Of a DNA stretch of 64,000 nucleotides, positions 52,901 through 59,969 are shown one piece after another. The notes under the pieces are model-generated. The model made no database searches and was not told the DNA's origin. It saw nothing but the letters and a program-made list of their open reading frames with translations. The first letter of the stretch is position 1; every line of letters begins with the position of its first letter. The position numbers were made by a program, and so were the translations under genes. This stretch comes from Flavobacterium ginsenosidimutans (GTDB lineage: Bacteria; Bacteroidota; Bacteroidia; Flavobacteriales; Flavobacteriaceae), in assembly GCF_003254625.1 (NCBI RefSeq), contig NZ_QJRJ01000081.1:62001-126000 (forward strand), read 5' to 3'.

Positions 52901-53623
52901 TTAATTATGCATTGCATTAAAATGATTTCTCAATTCTTCTGCGCTTGCGTTTAATCTTGTTTCGCTTGTGCCGAAAGTCAGTTCTTGTCTGCCTTCTTTT
53001 AGTTGTTCGAAAATAGATTCGATAAAACTGCTTACGCTTGGATGTGCGTCGTGAAGACCAATTCCGCCTAAATCGGTATTTAATGCTGGCGGAATAATTT
53101 CGATTACTTCAATGTTTTTTTCCTTTAATAAATGACGAAGTGAAAGCGTAAACGAACGGAAAAATGCTTTTGTAGCCGAATAAACTGGAACTTTTGCAAA
53201 TGGCGAAAACGCCAATCCAGAAGTTGTATTCATTACTGTTTTTAGAGATGGTAACTGAATAAATAATGAAGTTAAATGTAAAGGAGCTTCAATATTTGTA
53301 GTAAGCTCATTTTTCATGTTTTCATAAAAAGCGGCATCAGTTATGCTCATCCAATTTTGAATTCCAGCATTGTTTACTAAAACATTTAAGTCTGGATGAT
53401 TTGCTGTAATCCATTCGTAAAGTGCAATGCGTTCTTCTTCTAAAGATAAATCGCATACTTTAGTAATAATACTTGGAAACTTAGCTTTTACTTCCTCTAA
53501 AAGAGAAGCTCTTCTTCCGCAAATAATTACAGTATTATTTTCTTGAATGAATCGTTCGGCAAGTCCAAGTCCGATACCGCTTGCACCGCCAGTTATTAAG
53601 ATTTTGTTGTTTGATAAATTCAT
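52901..53623 (-). CDS. Short-chain dehydrogenase (DltE-like)
   Basis: A 240-residue SDR with TGGASGIG (11-18), CGRR after strand two, VLVNNAGIQNW, and an active-site segment VPVYSATKAFFRSF with Tyr-x-x-x-Lys. The ending (HDAHPSVSSFIESIFEQLKEGRQELTFGTSE) resembles the group often labelled DltE or oxidoreductase in Bacteroidota. Substrate is unknown. It follows the AraC regulator gene (53898-54821) on the same strand, and regulation by it is possible. A TAnnTTTG box lies 27 bp upstream, so it has its own promoter. Confidence 0.9.
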   Translation of the reverse strand: MNLSNNKILITGGASGIGLGLAERFIQENNTVIICGRRASLLEEVKAKFPSIITKVCDLSLEEERIALYEWITANHPDLNVLVNNAGIQNWMSITDAAFYENMKNELTTNIEAPLHLTSLFIQLPSLKTVMNTTSGLAFSPFAKVPVYSATKAFFRSFTLSLRHLLKEKNIEVIEIIPPALNTDLGGIGLHDAHPSVSSFIESIFEQLKEGRQELTFGTSETRLNASAEELRNHFNAMHN

Positions 53624-53649
53624 TTTTTCGATCTTTTAATTTGATGAGA

Positions 53650-53657
53650 CAAAGGTA
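53650..53657 (-). promoter_or_regulatory. -7 promoter box of 52901 dehydrogenase
   Basis: The minus strand reads TACCTTTG (match to TAnnTTTG), 27 bp upstream of the ATG at 53623. Confidence 0.5.
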
Positions 53658-53764
53658 GGAGCGAAGTAGACTTGGGGAGTTGTAAATATCAAACCGATGT
53701 TTGCGAAATTCAAATCAATTGTAAAATTCAAATAATAAAATTCCAAATTCCAAAACTCATTTCT

Positions 53765-53866
53765 TGTCTTCCTGAGCGAAGTCGAAGGACACACACAGTA
53801 TGGCGAACTGAATGGATCAAGCATGCGATCCTTCTCCCGAAGCCTCGGGATCGCTCAGGAAGACAA
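53765..53866. repeat. Inverted REP pair
   Basis: TGTCTTCCTGAGCGAAGTCG (from 53765) and inverse ATCGCTCAGGAAGACA (to 53865) flank about 60 bp, which includes a secondary CCCGAAGCCTCGGG hairpin. Confidence 0.75.
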
Positions 53867-53897
53867 GCTTTGTAAAATAATCTAAAATCTAAAATAT

Positions 53898-54821
53898 CTA
53901 ACTCCTAAAAGCAATCGGCGTAAAGGAAGTTTGTTTTTTAAAGAAATTAGAAAAATGCGCTAATTCTTCAAAACCAAGAGAATAAGCTATTTCAGAAATA
54001 TTCCAATCGGTTTGTTTTAAAAGTATTTTGGCTTCGTTTGTTAGTCGGTTGCTGATTAATTCGGTTGTGGTTTTTCCGGTGTTTTCCTTTAAAACCTTAT
54101 TTAAATGATTCACATGAACGGATAAACGTGCAGCGAAATCTTTTGCCGTTCTTAATTCCAATCTTTGATTTGGCGATTCAATAGGGAATTGTCTTTCTAG
54201 TAATTCAGCAAATAAAGAAGAAACTCTTGCTGCCGAATTGTGCTTAGAATACAATGCTGTAATAGGCTGTAATTTTTGCCCGAAGTGGATTAATTCAGCC
54301 ACATAATTTCGAATTAAATCATATTTATAAATATAATCAGAATTAATTTCTTTTTGTATCTTTTTGAAAATCAAAGCTACTTCTTCCACTTCTTCATCTG
54401 ATAACTGAAAAATTGGATAACCATCTGAAGCAAAAATAGGAAGTTCATCCAGATCGATTCCGCTTTTGCTTTTAGATAAAAATTCGCTGGTAAAAACACA
54501 AAACTGTCCGCCTTGATTAGTATCTTGCGGTAAATAATTGTACGGAATTTTTGGTGTTGCAAATAACAATCCCTGTTTTTCGATTTCGATTACTTTATCG
54601 GCATATTCAGCTTTATTGTGACCTCTAATTAAACTTATTTTGTAATACGCTCTGCGGTCATAAGGCATTCCAGGCTTTCCTTTCATGCGTTCCAAAAGTT
54701 CTTTAATATCAAAAACATTAAAATGCCCAATTTCTTTCTGAATGTCGTTTGGCAATAATGAATTGGGATCAACTGTTGAGCCTTCGGTAATATCTTGGTA
54801 AAATGAATCTAAGGATTTCAT
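53898..54821 (-). CDS. AraC family transcriptional regulator
   Basis: A 307-residue protein. The N-terminal cupin-type sensor region is about 1-180, and the C-terminal double HTH about 205-305 (LRTAKDFAARLSVHVNHLNKVLKENTGKTTTELI, then WNISEIAYSLGFEELAHFSNFFKKQTSFTPIAFR). Regulators of this type in flavobacteria usually sit beside the short-chain dehydrogenase they control, here the gene at 52901-53623. The -7 box TATATTTG lies 20 bp upstream. Confidence 0.9.
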   Translation of the reverse strand: MKSLDSFYQDITEGSTVDPNSLLPNDIQKEIGHFNVFDIKELLERMKGKPGMPYDRRAYYKISLIRGHNKAEYADKVIEIEKQGLLFATPKIPYNYLPQDTNQGGQFCVFTSEFLSKSKSGIDLDELPIFASDGYPIFQLSDEEVEEVALIFKKIQKEINSDYIYKYDLIRNYVAELIHFGQKLQPITALYSKHNSAARVSSLFAELLERQFPIESPNQRLELRTAKDFAARLSVHVNHLNKVLKENTGKTTTELISNRLTNEAKILLKQTDWNISEIAYSLGFEELAHFSNFFKKQTSFTPIAFRS

Positions 54822-54840
54822 ATAAGTGAATTGCGAAATT

Positions 54841-54848
54841 CAAATATA
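54841..54848 (-). promoter_or_regulatory. -7 promoter box of 53898 AraC gene
   Basis: The minus strand reads TATATTTG, matching TAnnTTTG, 20 bp upstream of the ATG at 54821. Confidence 0.5.
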
Positions 54849-54903
54849 CGACTTTTTTTGCACGCAGATTTAAACAGATAATAGCATATTTTGTTTTCAC
54901 TTT

Positions 54904-55001
54904 TTGTCATCCTGAGGAACGAAGGATCACACTTGAGATTCGCCAAAGATTGACTACTTTATGGAGTTTCTTGTGTGATCCTTCGTTCCTCAGGATGACA
55001 A
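54904..55001. repeat. Inverted REP pair, GAACGAAGGATCACAC subtype
   Basis: TTGTCATCCTGAGGAACGAA (from 54904) is exactly inverted at the right end (GTGTGATCCTTCGTTCCTCA ... to 55001). It lies immediately after the 2H phosphoesterase gene stop and before the AraC gene's promoter. Confidence 0.8.
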
Positions 55002-55015
55002 GATTGTGTAAAAAA

Positions 55016-55576
55016 CTAAAACAAACTTCCTTGAACAAACTCAGGTTCTGGATTGCTTCCAAAAGGAAAAGTATCCATTACAAAAAACTGTTTTACTTTG
55101 GGATCAAATTCCCTTAAAACAATTTCATTACATTCAAATTGAAGATCAATTGCTGTAAAAAGTTCAGATGCTATTTTAAGATTTTCGGGAGTTAATCTTC
55201 TTCCGATTGACATATGCGGTTCGTCACTTTTTTTGAGTTTTAAAGACTTTAGAGTTTCATGAATCTTTTTCATGATAGGCACTAAATTATTTTTAGAATC
55301 TTCATTTACACCAATAAAGAAAGCACCAGCATTCGGAAAAGAATCAAAGTGATTTAAAGACACTTGGAAAGGCGTAAAAGTATCCGAAATTTTAGAAAGT
55401 TTTTGTTTGATTAAATCGAACTCAGATTCATCGATTGTAAATTCACAAATTGTAATATGTGCTTCAGAATTGCAGCTGTTGTACCAATTGATTTTGCTTT
55501 TTAAAAAGTCTTTCAATTTTTTAACAGGCTCAACTAATGCTTTAGAATAAAATACAACCGAATATGTTTTCTCCAT
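55016..55576 (-). CDS. 2H phosphoesterase (2'-5' RNA ligase/LigT-like)
   Basis: A 186-residue protein with the two HxT/S motifs that define the 2H superfamily: His40-Ile-Thr42 (EAHITICEF) and His121-Met-Ser123 (EPHMSIGRR), about 80 residues apart. Such enzymes hydrolyse 2',3'-cyclic phosphates or related bonds in RNA ends or nucleotides. The natural substrate in this branch is unknown. It lies 14 bp downstream of the CocE-like hydrolase gene on the same strand, so it is probably co-transcribed with it. Confidence 0.85.
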   Translation of the reverse strand: MEKTYSVVFYSKALVEPVKKLKDFLKSKINWYNSCNSEAHITICEFTIDESEFDLIKQKLSKISDTFTPFQVSLNHFDSFPNAGAFFIGVNEDSKNNLVPIMKKIHETLKSLKLKKSDEPHMSIGRRLTPENLKIASELFTAIDLQFECNEIVLREFDPKVKQFFVMDTFPFGSNPEPEFVQGSLF

Positions 55577-55590
55577 TTGATAAAACTATT

Positions 55591-57852
55591 TTACAATTTT
55601 AAAATCGGAATTGTAATGGTGCTGTCAGAATACCATTTTATTTGTAAAGGCTCTTTAGCATCAGCAATAGTTTCATCGCTAACATTTTTACCAGAACCGT
55701 AATTAACTTCCCAGTTTGGATTTTTGTTAACGCCTAATACGATTACAATTGAGCTTCCTTTTTCTAATTCTTTTGAAATTATAAAGGTTTGTTCAATGTC
55801 AATTGTTTCTATTTTATTAGGAGTCAATAATTGTCTTTTGGTTCTGTCTTTTGCAAAACTAGCTCTTTGTAAATTGTTGGTTAAAGCAAAATATTGATCT
55901 TTTGCTGTTTTTTCGTAAAGCTGTATTTCGACATCAATGTCTTTTTTGTTGGTGCTTATTTTTAACGATGTTTTTAATGAACCGCTTATTATAGTTGAAT
56001 TTTCAAGTGGGTCGCTTTCAAAAACTAATAGATGTTTTTCTGGTTTAAAAATCGAATCTATAACTTTAGGAAAACCATTTACGTAGTCATCATTATAGAT
56101 ATTAATTTCAGATCGATCTGTTAAATCAACAGTTTGGTTAATAGCAATGGCCTTTTTTGGAGCTGTTTTTTGTAATGAATATTTAGAATTGTTATTGCTT
56201 AGATAAAAGGTTAAGTTTTCATTGTGCATTTTGTCTAAAGAAGAAACACTTTTCCATTCATTTTTACCCATAATTTCAAAGTTTACTTTGTCCTTCAAAA
56301 TTTCAGGACGTTTTGCACCTTTCAAGATATGATCAAACCATTCAAAAATAATGGCATTAATTGGAATATTTGCCGCCTCATCGATGGTATAACCGCCTAA
56401 TTCTTTTCGCGGAGTTCCTTGTGAACCGCCATGATCATACGGCCCGATTATGAGATAATAATTGTCGCTTTTATTATATTTTTGATACTGATTGTAATAG
56501 TACATCGCTCCAAGCTGATCGTCATCGTAATAACCTGTTGTGCTTAGAATTGGGATATTAATATTAGCAAAAGCTTCTTTTTGAGGCGTCATATTTTGCC
56601 AGTAGCTGTCATAAGCTGGATGTTCCAACCATCTTTGAAATAAAGGAGAAGGATTGCCTTCAATTTTGTCTAAGGAACCGAAGCTTGCTCCAGTTTTATA
56701 ATATTGAGTGAAAACTTCATCCCATTTTTTGCTGTTTAAAAAGCTATTGAGATCTGTTAGTTTTGTATTGGTAACCAGATGAATCCATTTTAAAGCATAA
56801 CTCATAAAAATGCCGTTTTGCATAGGAAAATCAATTCCAGCTCCTACCGAAACCAAAGGCACAATTGTCTTTAAGGCAGGATGTACTTTTTTTACAGCGC
56901 TCCATTGGCTAAAGCCTAAATAACTGCCACCGTATAATCCAATTTTACCGTTGCACCACGGTTGTTTGCTAACCCAATCCAAAATATGATACGCATCGTC
57001 GCCATCGTGTTCGTAAGGTTCTATTGGATCATTGCTTAAACGTTTGCCTCGTGTATTGGCAACAAAACCAACATAGCCCATATTCGCAATTTCTTTGCAG
57101 TCGCTTACTTCATTTCCTGCATAGATATTATATTTCATTACAACGGGCTGTGGTTCGGATACATTTTTAAGTCTGACCATAGTGGCAGAAATTGTACTTC
57201 CGTTTGGCAATGTAATAATAATATCACGATCTATTATGTAAGTTTCAGCTTCTATTTTTGCAATTATTTTATGAGCGAGAGAAAGTGTTTTGCTTAAAAT
57301 AAAATAGCGTGAATATTGTCGGCATAATTGCGCAGCATTTTCTACACTAATGCTGTCATTATCACGAACCGCTTTTAACTGTGTTTCAAAATCGTTTTTA
57401 ATGTCGGATAGTTTTAATTCATAATATCCTTCAGCCCAGCTTTTTCCATCTGTATTGAAAGTATTGTATAATTTGTAAAACTCAGCTGTGAAGACTTTTT
57501 CAAAATCAGATTTTGTTTTAGGCTCTTTTAAAGCTGTTTTTCCATAAGTTTTGTAAACAAATCCTAAAGGTCTGTTGGCAATACTGTCTCCTAAAATTTC
57601 TTGCGAATAGGTTACAAAAGTCTCATGCATTCCTTTAAAATCTCCTGCAACAGATTGTATTCTAGAATAATAGTCTAAGTAGGAAGCCCTGCTTGGATTT
57701 TTATAAAGCGGCAGTACCTTTTTGGCAAGAAGCGGCATGTTTTTGCTGAGAGTCAGACTGTCTTTGTAATTGTTTTTTTCAAAATAGATTTTTTGTGAAG
57801 TTCCTATTTGAAAGGAAAAACAAATTAATAAAAGAATGATGCTTTTTTTCAT
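55591..57852 (-). CDS. CocE/NonD family hydrolase
   Basis: A 753-residue exported protein (signal peptide about 1-19, ending TSQ). An N-terminal helical domain (about 25-195) is not part of the core family. The alpha/beta-hydrolase domain (about 205-540) has the nucleophile Ser310 in GLYGGSYLGF, preceded by FVANTRGKRLSNDPIEPYEHDGDDAYHILDWVSKQPWCNG. Acid and His are probably in YYDDDQ and GPYDHGG. The C-terminal jelly-roll domain (about 550-753) is typical of X-Pro dipeptidyl-peptidase/cocaine-esterase-like (S15) enzymes. It probably cleaves acyl or peptide substrates in the periplasm. A strong promoter (-7 TACTTTTG, -33 TTG) is seen upstream. Confidence 0.9.
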   Translation of the reverse strand: MKKSIILLLICFSFQIGTSQKIYFEKNNYKDSLTLSKNMPLLAKKVLPLYKNPSRASYLDYYSRIQSVAGDFKGMHETFVTYSQEILGDSIANRPLGFVYKTYGKTALKEPKTKSDFEKVFTAEFYKLYNTFNTDGKSWAEGYYELKLSDIKNDFETQLKAVRDNDSISVENAAQLCRQYSRYFILSKTLSLAHKIIAKIEAETYIIDRDIIITLPNGSTISATMVRLKNVSEPQPVVMKYNIYAGNEVSDCKEIANMGYVGFVANTRGKRLSNDPIEPYEHDGDDAYHILDWVSKQPWCNGKIGLYGGSYLGFSQWSAVKKVHPALKTIVPLVSVGAGIDFPMQNGIFMSYALKWIHLVTNTKLTDLNSFLNSKKWDEVFTQYYKTGASFGSLDKIEGNPSPLFQRWLEHPAYDSYWQNMTPQKEAFANINIPILSTTGYYDDDQLGAMYYYNQYQKYNKSDNYYLIIGPYDHGGSQGTPRKELGGYTIDEAANIPINAIIFEWFDHILKGAKRPEILKDKVNFEIMGKNEWKSVSSLDKMHNENLTFYLSNNNSKYSLQKTAPKKAIAINQTVDLTDRSEINIYNDDYVNGFPKVIDSIFKPEKHLLVFESDPLENSTIISGSLKTSLKISTNKKDIDVEIQLYEKTAKDQYFALTNNLQRASFAKDRTKRQLLTPNKIETIDIEQTFIISKELEKGSSIVIVLGVNKNPNWEVNYGSGKNVSDETIADAKEPLQIKWYSDSTITIPILKL

Positions 57853-57897
57853 CTTAAGAAACTTACTTTTTGAGGTATTGGTTTAAATTTGTGTTCT

Positions 57898-57929
57898 CAA
57901 AAGTAGCATAAATTTCTTATAATTGACAA
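57898..57929 (-). promoter_or_regulatory. Promoter of the CocE-like operon
   Basis: The minus strand has -7 box TACTTTTG (57898-57905) and a -33 TTG (57927-57929) with a 21-bp spacer. The leader to the ATG is about 40 nt. Confidence 0.65.
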
Positions 57930-57969
57930 GCGGATTTTCATTATGTTTAAAAGAAGAAAAATATGGCAG

Positions 57970-58284
57970 CTAAATTTTTCCTTTTAGATGTAATCTATGC
58001 AGAATTTCAGATTTTAACAAACCGCTTCCTCCTCCAAAATGTTCAATGACTTCAACATCTGGCTGATGTTTTAAACAGAAAGATGTAAATTCTTTTTCGA
58101 CATGATCTTCGATCGCAGAACTCAAAAGTACGATGTCAATTTTGTTATTTTGAAAATATTCTTGAGCTTCTTTTTCGTTATTAAAAGCAACTCCGTTCCA
58201 GTTTTCATCTGCATTGACAAGACGAAGTAAAATTGCCAATATTGCTTCGTTTTTTCCAAGTAATAAGAATTGTAAAGTTTTCAT
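57970..58284 (-). CDS. Receiver-like small protein
   Basis: A 104-residue protein with alternating beta/alpha segments resembling a response-regulator receiver fold: LQFLLLGKNEAILAILLRLV, WNGVAFNNEKEAQEYFQNNKIDIVLLSSAIED, EVIEHFGGGSGLL. The acidic pocket is missing: where the phospho-acceptor Asp should be there is VLLSSAIED, with Ser. If the fold is right, it is a pseudo-receiver. It is a stand-alone gene with its own promoter. Function is unknown. Confidence 0.55.
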   Translation of the reverse strand: MKTLQFLLLGKNEAILAILLRLVNADENWNGVAFNNEKEAQEYFQNNKIDIVLLSSAIEDHVEKEFTSFCLKHQPDVEVIEHFGGGSGLLKSEILHRLHLKGKI

Positions 58285-58830
58285 TTTTTTAAGGTTCTAA
58301 GATACTAATGCACTAAGTTTCTGAGCTTTTAATTATCTGATTGATAAATTCTCTCTTTATCTAATCAACATTGGTTACAAATGTAGGCAGGATTTAGAAA
58401 ATCAAGACTTAATCTAGAACAAGAAATGTAGTTTTTTCGCTTCTTTTGAGGAAAATTTTTTAAAAAATGAGAATTTTCTTTTGCGAAAGTTTTGTTAAAT
58501 AAAAAAATGAAATATTCTGCTGTACAATTAATTAGCTCTTTTGTGATGAGTTTGATTCCATTATTTTTTATTTAATGAGGAAAACCGTAATGTATTCTCT
58601 TTTAAGCTTTATACTTTTGAACTGTAGAAATCTTGAAACTAGTGGCATTTTTACCTTTTTAAATGTCATGTAATGTTTCTAGAGCTGTTTTTGGAGAAAC
58701 ATTTTTACAACGAATTTGGCATATTCATTTGATCGTGGGTACTTGTATAAGAGTTTGCATTATACATTAATGTCTAATTTTTTTTGGGTTTTAAGATTAG
58801 GTCGACGGACATAATTTTAAAACCCTTTTT
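58285..58830. other. 546-bp gap without recognisable gene
   Basis: It lies between the receiver-like gene and the PchR-like gene, both on the minus strand. It contains a CTAAGATACTAA repeat fragment near 58294 and the promoter at 58378-58405. A 22-codon frame (58507-58575, hydrophobic) has no support. Most of the region is AT-rich, unstructured by eye and may be the 3' end of the regulator transcript. Confidence 0.4.
58378..58405 (-). promoter_or_regulatory. Promoter of the receiver-like gene
   Basis: The minus strand has TACATTTG (58378-58385) and a -33 TTG (58403-58405) with 17-bp spacing. The 5' leader would be about 90 nt. Confidence 0.6.
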
Positions 58831-59862
58831 TTATATAAAAAATGAAAGACCAAAGAGCCAGAATTGAATTACATCGGTATTGATTTTAAACTTTTGAGGT
58901 GAGAATCCATAGTAGCTTTTAAATGCTGCCGAAAAATGGGAAACATCTTTATAACCACATTTATAAGCAGCTTCAGTTACTGTTGCTTTTTTATTTTGAA
59001 ACAATTCTTTGGCATGCTCCATTCTCAGTTTGATGATATAACTTTTAACGGTTGTACCAAAACAAGTTTTAAATCCCTTTTTTAGTTTGAATTCGTTTAG
59101 CGAAATAAGTCTGGAAAGTTCAGGTAGAGTAGGTGTGTTTCGATAATCGTTGTCTATTATTTTTTTTGCTTCTAATAATTTGTTGTAATGTTCTTCGTCA
59201 ATCTTATCTATTGCTAAAGGCTTAATAATTAAGCTTTCAAGTTGATGAATTAAAAGTTCTTTTATTTTACTTTCAATATAAATTCTTTTTAAAACACCTT
59301 GTCTTGTACAGCTTTTTATTTCGTGTGTTACCCACTGAATGGCAGGTGTAAAAGGAAGATATTTTGTAGTTAAATAACTAGATTGTTTTTGAAGTATTTT
59401 TTTAGAAAACTTTTCATGAAGCTGCCAGTCTTCATTGATAATATTATAATAAAACTCTTTAGAAAGTATGATCGAAAGATAATTTGTCGGAGTAGAGGCA
59501 GGAATTTTAAAGGAAGCTTTGAAATCACTAGTATAGAAAATGTTATGAGTGTTTTCTCTAGAATATTTTTCGCTTTCTAATTGATCAATTTGGGTTTCTA
59601 CGTTACTGCTATAGATAAAATTCATTACTACAGATTCTTCGTTGATTTCAAAGTTAACAGTTTTAGGACTTGAGAAATACATTTCAGTATCCAAAAGAAC
59701 TAATCCTTCGGTTATCCAATGGCGACTTATAATTTTCTCTGAATCTCCATTTTGGATATTTATGTTTTCCTCGGTTAAAATGCTTTTGGGGTAATATTTG
59801 TCTCCAATTTGAATTTTAATTATAGGTGTTTCTGGCGTTAAAAGAGTGGCTTTGATTTTCAA
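58831..59862 (-). CDS. PchR-like AraC family regulator of iron uptake
   Basis: A 343-residue protein with a long N-terminal sensor region (1-235) and a C-terminal double HTH: LPELSRLISLNEFKLKKGFKTCFGTTVKSYI and VTEAAYKCGYKDVSHFSAAFKSYYGFSPQKF. The L(K)xGF(K)xxFGTTVxxY segment is characteristic of PchR-type regulators that sense iron-siderophore complexes. The start codon is TTG (59860-59862); an in-frame stop lies immediately upstream and the next Met is far inside, so translation may be kept low. It is divergent from the TonB-receptor operon, and the shared region carries a two-site direct repeat, so it most likely activates that operon and regulates itself. Confidence 0.85.
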   Translation of the reverse strand: MKIKATLLTPETPIIKIQIGDKYYPKSILTEENINIQNGDSEKIISRHWITEGLVLLDTEMYFSSPKTVNFEINEESVVMNFIYSSNVETQIDQLESEKYSRENTHNIFYTSDFKASFKIPASTPTNYLSIILSKEFYYNIINEDWQLHEKFSKKILQKQSSYLTTKYLPFTPAIQWVTHEIKSCTRQGVLKRIYIESKIKELLIHQLESLIIKPLAIDKIDEEHYNKLLEAKKIIDNDYRNTPTLPELSRLISLNEFKLKKGFKTCFGTTVKSYIIKLRMEHAKELFQNKKATVTEAAYKCGYKDVSHFSAAFKSYYGFSPQKFKINTDVIQFWLFGLSFFI

Positions 59863-59866
59863 AATT

Positions 59867-59899
59867 TAATCCGTTTTTACAAAATAATAATCCGTTTTT
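59867..59899 (+). promoter_or_regulatory. Direct-repeat operator, 21-bp spacing
   Basis: TAATCCGTTTTT occurs at 59867-59878 and 59888-59899, exactly 21 bp apart (two helical turns), as expected for an AraC-family activator bound as two units. The pair ends 27 bp upstream of the -7 box of the TonB gene and begins 5 bp from the regulator's own start. Confidence 0.7.
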
Positions 59900-59926
59900 C
59901 CCTATCTTTTTTTAAGACGTTGATGG

Positions 59927-59934
59927 TACTTTTG
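59927..59934 (+). promoter_or_regulatory. -7 promoter box of the TonB receptor operon
   Basis: TACTTTTG matches TAnnTTTG. No TTG is found at the -33 position, which fits a promoter that needs an activator. The leader is about 30 nt. Confidence 0.65.
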
Positions 59935-59969
59935 TAGCAAAGTTATTTATAATTAGTCTAATTAAAGAT

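Noticed and set aside
58507..58575. Possible 22-residue hydrophobic peptide
   Set aside because: It has no promoter box, coupling or flanking context, and in an AT-rich gap such a frame is expected by chance.
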